A stretch of 64,000 bases of DNA, taken from NCBI GenBank assembly GCA_028274465.1, contig CM051455.1, forward strand, positions 96,666,365 through 96,730,364, given 5' to 3'. The stretch's first letter is position 1. The number at the start of each line of letters is the position of its first letter. The DNA is from Plantago ovata (taxonomy: Eukaryota; Streptophyta; Magnoliopsida; Lamiales; Plantaginaceae). A program made the translations under genes and the position numbers. Positions 46,676 to 55,112 of the stretch are shown here, in pieces. Under the pieces are notes generated by a model, which did not search any database, was not told the origin of the DNA, and saw only the letters and a list, made by a program, of their open reading frames with translations.

Positions 46676-48911
46676 GAAGGAAGGAATTTCGAAAACAAAG
46701 AGAGTGTTAGATAAAGGATCTCAGTGAGGTTCTAAGTTAACAAACAGAAAGTAACCAGTTTTGAAATCAAAATCCTTTTCAGCAGACAGTATAACAAACA
46801 GAACATATAACAGACAGAAAGACAGAACACATAAGTTGAAACCGTTGGTGCAGCCCGCCTTGTTACTCCTACTCCCAGATTGCCCTTATAGCTCCCTCCA
46901 GAGGGTGCAAAACTCCGGAAAGAAACAGAAACCCCCGTGTACTTTGGGGAAACAGAACCTACGACCCTAATAGACCTCAGCGACTTCTGCCTCGCGTCTA
47001 AAAGGGATTAGACTAGGCAATAATCAAGAAAACCCGATAGTCCTCTACTACCAAAGCCTACCTAATTACGACCTAATCGACTGGTCACACAGAAACAGAC
47101 AGAACAGATACAGAACAAACAGATACGAATAATCAAACACCGAGAAGTGTTCCTGCAGAAAAGTTAATCCAGAACAGAGTAGCAATAAACAAAGAAAGTA
47201 AATAGTCATACTTAGGACTTAGTTACTTTTACGCGGAGGCAAACAGTATAACAGAATATGTAGTAATAGATACAGATAGTCACATAGCCTTCCAGTTTTT
47301 CGCAAATAGATAAGTTTAGGGGCGAGCACTCACCTTAACTTGCAAGCAAAAGATCTCCAACGAGCAGTGAGCTTAAGAGTTAACGAACGACGGAGAACCT
47401 AAAAGAAAGTAACTAGTTACACTTTAGAAGTCGAACAAACGGAAAGAAAAAGGTCGGTAAAGAATTTGTAAAGAAGGGGTTCGAACTCGGGACCTCTAAG
47501 TTAGTCAAGCAAGAACCTAACCAACTAGGCTAGCAAGTCAAGTCACTACTAAAGTACAAAAGCAGAAACTAAGTTGAAATGTTTTCAGAAAATACTCTTT
47601 CAGTTTTCAGTCTCTGGAAATTACTAAAATACCCTCAGTGGTAAATTGCAAAAAGACCCCTTTTGAAATCAGAAAGTACAAACAAGTCCAGTAGATTTCC
47701 AAACATACATATCAGTCCCCACAGAATAAAAAGGTTTACAAAAAAAACCTCTGTCAGTCAACTACGGTCAAAGTTTAATTGCAAAAGGGTCCTTTAAGTT
47801 TTCAAACGTCCCAAAACAGTCCACAAGGTTCAGATTAATTCCCTAAAGTCCAGTCAGTCCTTTTCGAAGTCAACAAAAAATCAATACGGTCAACATACGA
47901 GGTCAACAACAAAACAAGTCCAACAACAGCAACAACAATCTAACAAATCCTAAGTCCCGGTTCTCAGTTCGAATCAAAATAACATGGCCAGAATGTACAA
48001 GGGCAAAACGGTCCAGGGGCAAAAAGTCCAAACAGAATACGAACAGTAACTCGAAAAGAAACAGAAAGGCAATCGAGATTACCTTCGAACGGAAAAGAAA
48101 TCAAGTGAGCTGCGAAACCAAAAACAAAAAGGAATTAAACGAGATTCAAATCGAGATCGCAATCGAGATTGAATTCAAACCGGTCAAGGATTACCACTTA
48201 CCGAAACCCAATCGAAGCAGAGATGGACCGGCGGGGAACGGAAACGGGACAGGTCGGGATCGGGCGGAGCAGAACGGTTCAGAAAGCAGCTTGAACAGGC
48301 GAAACGGTGGCAAGCAAATCGGCAGGCGGATCGGACGGCTCGATCGAGACAGGCGACGGGACGGATCGATCGATCTGGACAGCACGGGGGCGAATCGGAA
48401 CGGCACGGGCACGGAACGACGCGGCAGCGGCGCAGCGAATCACGGGCGATGGCGGCGCGCGAACGGAGACAGAACGCCGCACGGCTGACCGGCGAACGGA
48501 ATCGGAGCACGGCGGCGGTGCTAGACGGACCGGAACGGAAAGAAGAAGCAGCAGCAGCAAACCTCTTTCTCTTCTTCTCTCTCTCTTTTTCCTCTTTTCT
48601 TTCTTTCTTTCTCTTTTTCTCTCTTTTTCCAGATGGTGGCGTAAGGATGAAGAATGAGATTTAGGGCACACGGTTAGGGTTAGGGTTAATAGGCTGATGG
48701 GCCGGTCAAGGGCCAAGTTGACCGGGCCACTAGAATGGACCAAAGGAGTCAGAATGTCCAGTCTTTCCAGTTCGGTCCAAACGTGACGAGACGAATTAGT
48801 TTTACGCGAAAAGAATTAAATAATTACCGAATAAATAATTTACTCCGATAATTAATTAATTAAATTAAATAATAAAATAATAAATAAATAATTAAAAAAG
48901 GGGGTGTTACA
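46676..48911 (-). repeat. Chromovirus 5' LTR, piece 3 (outer end)
   Basis: Matches 26157-28404 of the 3' LTR, with scattered substitutions and small indels, through GGGGTGTTACA. The following ATACT is the chromovirus TSD. Confidence 0.92.
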
Positions 48912-48916
48912 ATACT

Positions 48917-50071
48917 GGCTCTCGTCAAATGAAGGAGCGAAAAGTTCACACTCTCCTATTCTACCCATCTCTCAAGCAAAGTCATAAACTATCACCACTT
49001 CCTGAATGGCAGGACGAGGGTGGTCTAGAACAGATGACACTCAAACAAACAAAAGACACACTTTACAACTCGATTATGAACATTACAAGAATTGAAAAAC
49101 GAGACAAACACCTTGCTAAACTGCTTTTTGGCTTTCTTTGGACCCTTCTTTGCTTTTTTGGGGTCTTTTCTTTTTTCTTTTTTTTTCTTTTCAGATTTTT
49201 CTTTTTTCTGGAATTTGTCTTTTTCCTCTCTTTTTTTTTTTTTGTATATAGCCAGCAGTAGCACAACGAAAAAGAAATACAATGACTCACAAACGACCTC
49301 CCCAAACCTATTCGAAAGAATAGGTTGGAGCACAAAGTTTACGAAAAAGGAAAACAAACTCACAACACTCAAAATCGAAAAACAAGTCATAATGACAGCA
49401 TAACCCCCTCCCCAAACCTATTCGTTAGAATAGGTTTCAAACAAAGGATCACACAATCTCACACTACCTCCTTCCTAGGCATTTAGCAATCTCAAAGCAA
49501 GGTGAAGACTTGTTGCCTCTTAGGTACATAATTACACGGGAAAACAACCACAAGACTATAACATGCATCATCTTATTATAAAGGCCTTCGTGAACCGCAG
49601 TAGAGAAAACACCACTAAGTGATGTCGAGACTACCAAGCTTAACTAAGTGCATATATAAATGTGACAAGCCAAGCGAGAAAAACCTCAAACAAATTCATA
49701 GAGATGAAACGCATGGTCAAAGGTCATAACTAGTTAATCTACCCAATAAAAAAGTTCAAAAAATTTGGAAATAAACTCCACACAAAAACATGCAAAACTA
49801 TACTAGGATGAATGTAGTGTATGCAACTAAATACTAAGAAAGTGGTAAACGTGCAAATGCAAACAAAGTACAAGATACAATAAGCACAAGATACCATACT
49901 CAACATCATAAAGCCAAACAATACTAACATCATGGTTCACATCCCATCTCCCCTCATGAAACTCAAGCTAGTCCCTAGCAAAAGAGAATGAGGAAATAAA
50001 AGTGATACTAGATGTTACCGAATGGTTTGGCCTCGGTCGGCTGAGTATAAAAGAATGGACTTGTAAAAAGA
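48917..50071 (-). mobile_element. Athila-like 3' internal region with paired hairpins
   Basis: Non-coding internal sequence of the Athila-like element resuming after the chromovirus insertion. It contains a poly-pyrimidine low-complexity stretch (about 49125-49245) and two near-identical stem-loops (49305-49326 and 49414-49437). Open frames here are low-complexity shadows. Confidence 0.65.
49304..49437. repeat. Two copies of one hairpin in tandem
   Basis: AACCTATTC-GAAA-GAATAGGTT (49305-49326) and AAACCTATTC-GTTA-GAATAGGTTT (49414-49437) share the stem, and both follow CTCCCC. The loop differs while the stem is unchanged. The spacing is about 109 bp. Confidence 0.85.
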
Positions 50072-51451
50072 CTAATTATTAGGATCGTAATCCCCATAAT
50101 AGTCCCTCCACAAGTCAGACAGAAGATCATTAGATTGTTGTAGGGCCTCCTGTTGATGACGGATGAGCTGTTGCTGCTCCCACATTATCTCTCTCTCATT
50201 CCGGCGATACTCCTCAGCTATCTCCCAATCGCGGTTGCGTTGGGCAATGTATCCATCAAGATTATGTTGCAACCCTTGGACAGAAGTTGTCAAGGCTGAA
50301 ACACTAGCATCAACTCTACCGAAACAGTCATCGAGGTAGGCCCGAAAATCAGAGAAGTCAATACCTCTAAACCTATGTGGTGCACGAGGCGGTGCATGTG
50401 GCGGTCTACTAACAGAAGGGATATCAGGAATAGGAACTCGGCCAGCTCCATCATCAGTATCCATAGCATCCTCATCTTCCTCATCATCATTATCATCATC
50501 AGAATCACTCTGTCGAAGGGAAGCCTCAACATCAGCAGCAGCAGCCGTGGGGTTCTTCATACGGTACCTATTCAATTGCACATCAATAGTTGATGGGGAA
50601 AGAGCCGCGACCTCAAAATCCCCCTCAACAATGTCCTCAACCCCATGATATTTGCAATAAGCCGTGATGAAACTTGGAAAAATGAAGGGCTTCTTCTTCT
50701 TCTCCCAATGACGCTCGTATTCTTCATACATGATCTTTCCGATGTCTATACGATGCTTGCCCAACAAGCAGTAGAGGAGCTCAGCATAGTTTGGTTTAAT
50801 CCATGTGTCATTCTTCCTAGGAATCAGATTGAAAATACAAAACTTCATCACCACCTTAGACTCAAGACTAAGGTCACTCTGATGGATCCGTCCTGGTTGT
50901 GCCCCGAATTCCAGAAACACATATTGCTTGTTGCAAATCTCATTTGTGATATCACTTCCAATCCCCCTAGTAGCCCTCGAATACACATAAGAATGGTCAC
51001 TTCCGGTGAACTCCCGTTCCCCCATATGAATAAAATTAGAAATTGAGGCAGGAGTCCATGGCACGATTACGCCTCTAACAAGAACACCCTCCTTCTCTTC
51101 AAGATCCGTATAGCCAACATAAAACTCATGGAGAAGGCTCTTATCATACCCCTTGAAACGGTTGGAAGTAAACCAACCCCAATTCCTCTTCTTAGCCAAA
51201 CGAGAGAGCACCTTGTAACCCGGTCGGTTAGCATGGCCTTCTGGAATCTCAATTCTTCGATCAGGAATGGTCGATCGTCTACCTTGAGCAAGCTCTGCTT
51301 GGAGCCTTAAACGGACGTCGATAGCGGAAAGCGACAGCTCAAACAACTCATGAGAAGGTTGGGAGCTTGAAGCTGCCCCCTTGCCCTTCTTGCTCCTAGA
51401 CGAGCCAGCTTTCTTCTTGTCACGTGGTGGCATGGTACCTACAAGCAGCAA
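50072..51451 (-). CDS. Athila-associated plant transposon-type protein
   Basis: A 459-aa intact frame. The likely real start is MPPRDKKKAGSSRSKKGKG (residue 7), giving a basic, nuclear-signal-like N-terminus. The middle has LLHEFYVGYTDLEEKEGVLV, then RGVIVPWTPASISNFI. That is the pattern of the putative plant transposon protein family found in Athila-type elements and related repeats. An acidic stretch (DSDDDNDDEEDEDAMD) and a glutamine-rich coiled-coil tail follow. The function is unknown; it occupies the env-like position of Athila elements. It is intact while pol is missing. Confidence 0.75.
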   Translation of the reverse strand: MLLVGTMPPRDKKKAGSSRSKKGKGAASSSQPSHELFELSLSAIDVRLRLQAELAQGRRSTIPDRRIEIPEGHANRPGYKVLSRLAKKRNWGWFTSNRFKGYDKSLLHEFYVGYTDLEEKEGVLVRGVIVPWTPASISNFIHMGEREFTGSDHSYVYSRATRGIGSDITNEICNKQYVFLEFGAQPGRIHQSDLSLESKVVMKFCIFNLIPRKNDTWIKPNYAELLYCLLGKHRIDIGKIMYEEYERHWEKKKKPFIFPSFITAYCKYHGVEDIVEGDFEVAALSPSTIDVQLNRYRMKNPTAAAADVEASLRQSDSDDDNDDEEDEDAMDTDDGAGRVPIPDIPSVSRPPHAPPRAPHRFRGIDFSDFRAYLDDCFGRVDASVSALTTSVQGLQHNLDGYIAQRNRDWEIAEEYRRNEREIMWEQQQLIRHQQEALQQSNDLLSDLWRDYYGDYDPNN

Positions 51452-52667
51452 TTAGTATCTTGTACAACATAAAACAGATTCATGCATATGCAAATGCAAG
51501 AGTGAAACAAACGAGTGATAACATCAACAATCGTACTCCTCAAAAGCTCTTTGTCTAATCTAGCCACTTTTAGAACTAAAATGCAACGCACCAACACATC
51601 ATAGACATGTAACATATCACATTAAGCTCATGCTAGACAACAATTAACCTTAAATCATAAGGCTCGAATCATACCATAGTAGCAAAAAATCTAGCATCAA
51701 AAATCCTCAAACTCATCAATCATGCGTTCTACCATCATGTCCATCATTATCATATCAATAAGCACAACCATAGACATGGAATGAAAGGAAAAGAAACAAT
51801 GCACATTAAGACATAGACATCTAGTAGGAAAAATTCTCAAACCAACAAACCAAGCAAAATTGAACATGCAATTGATAGTGAATAACGTTTCTAATCACAC
51901 AAACAATCAACCCATACATCATATAAGCTCAATTGAAGCATAAATAAAAAAAACCCAAGTTTGAAAAATTAGGGTTCATGTGAAGTCACCTCAGATCCGA
52001 AGAATGAATGAACTAGGATGAAATTTGTTCCGATGGAATGAAAGAGCACGTAATGAGCTTCGATTGAAGCTAAAGAACACAAAATTTGATGGAGAATTGA
52101 AGGTTTTATGTAAGATGGAAGATTTTTTGAGTTTTTGGGTGTTTTGGAGTAAGAGAGGTGAAGAAGATGAGAGAATGAGGAGATTGGGGAGAAATCCCAT
52201 TTCTTATTCTCGGACTACGGGGGGCGATTCGCCCCGTGTGTGGGGCGATTCGCCCCCCATTGCTAGAGAGCGTGAAGCTCTCTGGCGATGTGGGGCGAAT
52301 CGCCCCGTATGTGGGGCGAATCGCCCCCCATTGCCAAAGAGCCTGAAAATCTTTGTCGATGTGGGGCGATTTTCCCCCCATGGGGGGCGATTCGCCCCCC
52401 ACCTCCAGAGGTGGGGAGATGAAATTTTTCCGAAAAAGTTCAGTTTTTATCCCCAAAACCATTTTCCACACTAAAAACACTCGAAAAATTTCACTCAAAC
52501 ATAAACATAAGCACAAAACATCACATAAACTAACAAATTCACATAAATAAAGACAAATTGTTCAACGTATGAATGCAATGCAATGAAATAAAGCGATAAA
52601 AACTCTGGGTTGCCTCCCGGACAGCGCCATTGTTTATAAAGTCTCTGACTCGACTTCTTCTTGCTCT
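51452..52667 (-). mobile_element. Athila-like spacer with GC-rich palindrome array
   Basis: No gene is seen. The central part carries the palindrome array 52221-52398. The sequence GGGTTGCCTCCCGGACAGCGCC at 52608-52629 is a motif I have seen repeatedly in plant Athila/Tat internal regions. RT, RNase H and integrase would be expected between protease and the next ORF but are absent. Confidence 0.6.
52221..52398. repeat. Six copies of a 15-bp GC-rich palindrome
   Basis: GGGGCGATTCGCCCC or its AAT variant occurs at 52221-52235, 52242-52256, 52292-52306, 52313-52327, 52363-52377 (mutated, GATTTTCCCC) and 52384-52398. They are arranged in pairs with about 70-bp periodicity. The same core occurs in the element LTR (25112-25126), and related forms in the solo LTR near 34544-34581. 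Confidence 0.92.
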
Positions 52668-53160
52668 TTAGTTCTTGTTCTTGAGGGTACTAGACTTCCC
52701 CTTCATCGATCTCTTCCTCATGCCTAGTACCTGTGAGTGAGAATGGATATATACAGCAAGACCAAAGTAGTTAATAGAATGAGAAGCATTGAAGTGAGGA
52801 CTAGGATCAGATATGGCTCGCAACACATGTTGCTTGCCATCCACCTCAATGGTGCAAGTTCTTCGGTAGATGTTGATTACGGAGCGTAGCTTAGTCAAGA
52901 ACGTTCGCCCCAAGAGAAAAACATCCCCCATTCCAGTGTAGACGCCGGCATCACAACAAAGTTGGTGTATACAGAAGCTTCACCAATCTTAATCAATACG
53001 TTCTTCACAATGCCTTCGGGTCGTACAAAGGATTCATCCGCAAGTTGCACAATAGCCTTATGCTCCGAAAGCTCTCCAAGGCCACTCTTCTCAAACATAT
53101 TCATAGGGAGCACATTCGATTAAGAACCCGTATCAAGTGTAGCACGGATATCATCAAGTT
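52668..53160 (-). pseudogene. Broken Athila-like aspartic protease
   Basis: Read on the minus strand, an active-site-like LDTGS is followed at once by a stop. The frame then continues SNVLPMNMFEKSGLGEL...NVLIKIGEASVYTNFVVMP (53113-52895). A one-base change moves to a second frame with MGDVFLLGRTFLTKLRSVI (52931-52668). The order fits retroviral-type protease downstream of Athila gag. It cannot give an active enzyme. Confidence 0.75.
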
Positions 53161-53175
53161 CACCAATCCCAACCT

Positions 53176-54804
53176 TCACATCGAAACTATCAGGAATTGG
53201 CTCGGGATCTTCTTGCTCCTCATTGCTAATATCAAACCAAGGTCCTTCTCTTCTTCCTTGGCTGGTGGGGGCTCCCCATCCTTGCAACGCTCACAATTAG
53301 CAACCTTCTTGATGGTGATTTCAACAGGAAGATCATCCACCAAGGTAATAGACATCGACTTCTCAGTGTTGATAGGAAACTTCCGTTGCTCCCTACTTGC
53401 TCCACGGTCAATCAATTCTTGCATCTTTTGATGAGCAAGCCTAGTGCTTTCCTCCAACTGATCAAGTCTCGCCCTTGTCTTCTCTGAATCTTCTTCATAA
53501 CGCTTAAGAAAACCTTGGGTGTGATCAACCATTTTCTGCAAATTCTCCATGAGAAGAGCCGTCTTCGACTTCGGTTGCTCTTTAGGAGTGGGATTTTCAC
53601 AGTGATCATTACCATAGCTAAGATTACTGCGGTCTTGGTTAGGGCCATAAGTTTGGCCAGCTGGTGCATATCCTTGGTTGTTTCGGAACCCCCTTTTCCA
53701 GAATCTACCACGAGGATTCCTACCATCTTGACCATAGCTAGCTTCCTGAACTCCAAATTCTGCAGCGAAGGCCTCCTCGTCGCTTCCTTGAACCCAATTG
53801 CTACCATCTTGTGCAAGCTCCGACCTACACATATGAGCCCCATGCCCATAGTTCTTGCAAATCCGGCAAATCTCATTAGAAACGGATGTTCCAACTGAGC
53901 TCTTGAGAACTTGCTTCAGCTCATTGGTGAAACACTCAAATCGATCCCCACTTGCTCCATACATTGGGACCTCCTGATTGGGTGGAGCGTCGCGCCTCCT
54001 AACCACCGCTCTTGGATCCTTGAATTGAGATCCCTTAGCAAGTCTTTCGAAAACCGCCCAAACAGCCTCCGCGGTTTCTTCCCAAATATTACCACGGCAC
54101 TGGAAATCCACCACTTGTTGATTCTCAAAAGTGAGCCCATTGTAGAAGTGTTGGACAAGATCTGAAAGCTCGAAACCATGGTGTGGACACTTGTTCAAGA
54201 GGTCGTTGAACCTCTCAAGCGCGGTGTAGATCGTCTCATCATAGTCTTGTTTGAAACCAGTGATTTGCGCCTTAAGCGCGGTAGTCAATGTGCGAGGGAA
54301 GTATTTCTCCATAGAGGTTGAAAAGACCTTATCCCAAGTGTCAAGCGAACCGGCTTCCAGAGAGCCTAACCATGCCTTGGCTTTATCGCCAAGCCCCATC
54401 GCAAAAACCTTCATTCTCAGCTCGTCCTCCGTCACCTCCGTGCCCGGTCTTGGAAGTTGGTTGACGAAGTCATCGATATCATGCAAATACCCTATCACGT
54501 CTTCCCTAGCCAAGCCATAGAACCTTGGAAGTTGCTGGAATATGTGGTTTTTGATTTCCAAGTCACGAGTCGCAGGCGAAAGGACAATCGCTGGACCCTT
54601 CATTCGTTCCTTGTTGGGTTGAACCCATGATTTCAACAGTGGACGAGCCATCACGGGATCTTCAAAGAGTGCTCGAAGATATTCAGAGGAATCGATTTCC
54701 TCTATGTTACCTTGAACGAGATTCCGCCTTCTTTGATGGTAAACCCTGTCAATTTCTTCCATAGGTTCAGCAAGAGGTAGTCCGCTAGATCGCGTATGTT
54801 GCAT
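53176..54804 (-). CDS. Athila-like Gag
   Basis: A 542-aa intact frame. The capsid region has IKNHIFQQLPRFYGLAREDV, then DELRMKVFAMGLGDKAKAWL, which is the typical Athila Gag pattern. The zinc knuckle is CRICKNYGHGAHMC (CX2CX4HX4C). A coiled-coil segment follows (TALLMENLQKMVDHTQGFLK), and the C-terminus runs toward the protease. It binds and packages element RNA by family function. The start MQHTRSSGLPLAEPMEEI lies about 115 bp from the primer-binding site, as expected. Intact gag with lost pol suggests selection or recent mobilisation as a gag-only element. Confidence 0.88.
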   Translation of the reverse strand: MQHTRSSGLPLAEPMEEIDRVYHQRRRNLVQGNIEEIDSSEYLRALFEDPVMARPLLKSWVQPNKERMKGPAIVLSPATRDLEIKNHIFQQLPRFYGLAREDVIGYLHDIDDFVNQLPRPGTEVTEDELRMKVFAMGLGDKAKAWLGSLEAGSLDTWDKVFSTSMEKYFPRTLTTALKAQITGFKQDYDETIYTALERFNDLLNKCPHHGFELSDLVQHFYNGLTFENQQVVDFQCRGNIWEETAEAVWAVFERLAKGSQFKDPRAVVRRRDAPPNQEVPMYGASGDRFECFTNELKQVLKSSVGTSVSNEICRICKNYGHGAHMCRSELAQDGSNWVQGSDEEAFAAEFGVQEASYGQDGRNPRGRFWKRGFRNNQGYAPAGQTYGPNQDRSNLSYGNDHCENPTPKEQPKSKTALLMENLQKMVDHTQGFLKRYEEDSEKTRARLDQLEESTRLAHQKMQELIDRGASREQRKFPINTEKSMSITLVDDLPVEITIKKVANCERCKDGEPPPAKEEEKDLGLILAMRSKKIPSQFLIVSM

Positions 54805-54920
54805 ACACTATCTGTAACAATAATGGAAAAGAGTATCAAAAGAGAGCAAATTAACTAAACTTGATAAATCTAGGAATTGAATGCTGAAAATATATATAAG
54901 CTAAAGAGAAAAAAGGACAG

Positions 54921-54938
54921 TCCCCGGCAGCGGCACCA
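54921..54938 (-). other. Primer-binding site of the Athila-like element
   Basis: On the minus strand TGGTGCCGCTGCCGGGGA, close to the tRNA-Asp-type primer-binding site (TGGCGCCGTTGCCGGGGA) used by Athila elements. It is separated from the LTR by three bases. Confidence 0.85.
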
Positions 54939-54941
54939 ATT

Positions 54942-55030
54942 TGATGAACGAGATTGTCAGTATCGAAATCAAATAAATTTATTTTTAGCCAAAGGCAATT
55001 CACAACTACAACGAAAACCAAGGCACGTAG
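54942..55030 (-). repeat. Stump of the Athila-like 5' LTR
   Basis: About 89 bp matching the start of the 3' LTR at 24288 (to GGCACGTAG), then homology stops. The rest of the LTR and the outer TSD are gone. The next about 80 bp (55031-55112) is unassigned. Confidence 0.85.
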
Positions 55031-55112
55031 AGTTAGGAAAAGTGAGAAAATTTGCCTCTAAGGCTAAGCAGCGGAAGTTTAAAATTTTTAATCTCTAAAC
55101 TGATATGACTAT

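Larger units (their letters stand above)
25874..48911 (-). mobile_element. Tekay/Del-type chromovirus with further insertions in its 5' LTR
   Basis: The element is bounded by ATACT at 25869-25873 and 48912-48916. LTRs read TGTAACACCCC...CCGTTACA on the minus strand. The 3' LTR is 25874-28404 (2531 bp). The 5' LTR starts at 34036 and ends at 48911 and is interrupted by two insertions; its own pieces sum to about 2520 bp. Internal region 28405-34035 encodes gag, then protease-RT-RNase H, then integrase with a chromodomain remnant, plus an extra leader ORF. The polypurine tract (complement of CTCTTCCCCCCTT) is at 28404-28416. Frameshifts and stops make this copy non-functional. Confidence 0.93.
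24288..55030 (-). mobile_element. Non-autonomous Athila-like Ty3/gypsy element, split by a nested insertion
   Basis: Minus-strand order: remnant 5' LTR (54942-55030), primer-binding site (54921-54938), gag (54804-53176), broken protease (53160-52668), palindrome-rich spacer, plant-transposon-type ORF (51451-50072), hairpin region, polypurine side, 3' LTR (25493-24288). The two LTR starts (TGATGAACGAGATTGTCAG) match closely for about 90 bp. The piece 25494-25873 joins 48912 onward once the chromovirus 25874-48911 and its duplicated ATACT are removed. No reverse transcriptase, RNase H or integrase belongs to this element, so it depended on other elements for movement. Most of its 5' LTR is missing. 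Confidence 0.85.

Noticed and set aside
49063..49403. Lysine- or phenylalanine-rich ORFs
   Set aside because: Both strands are open across the same T-rich/A-rich tract; low-complexity shadows.
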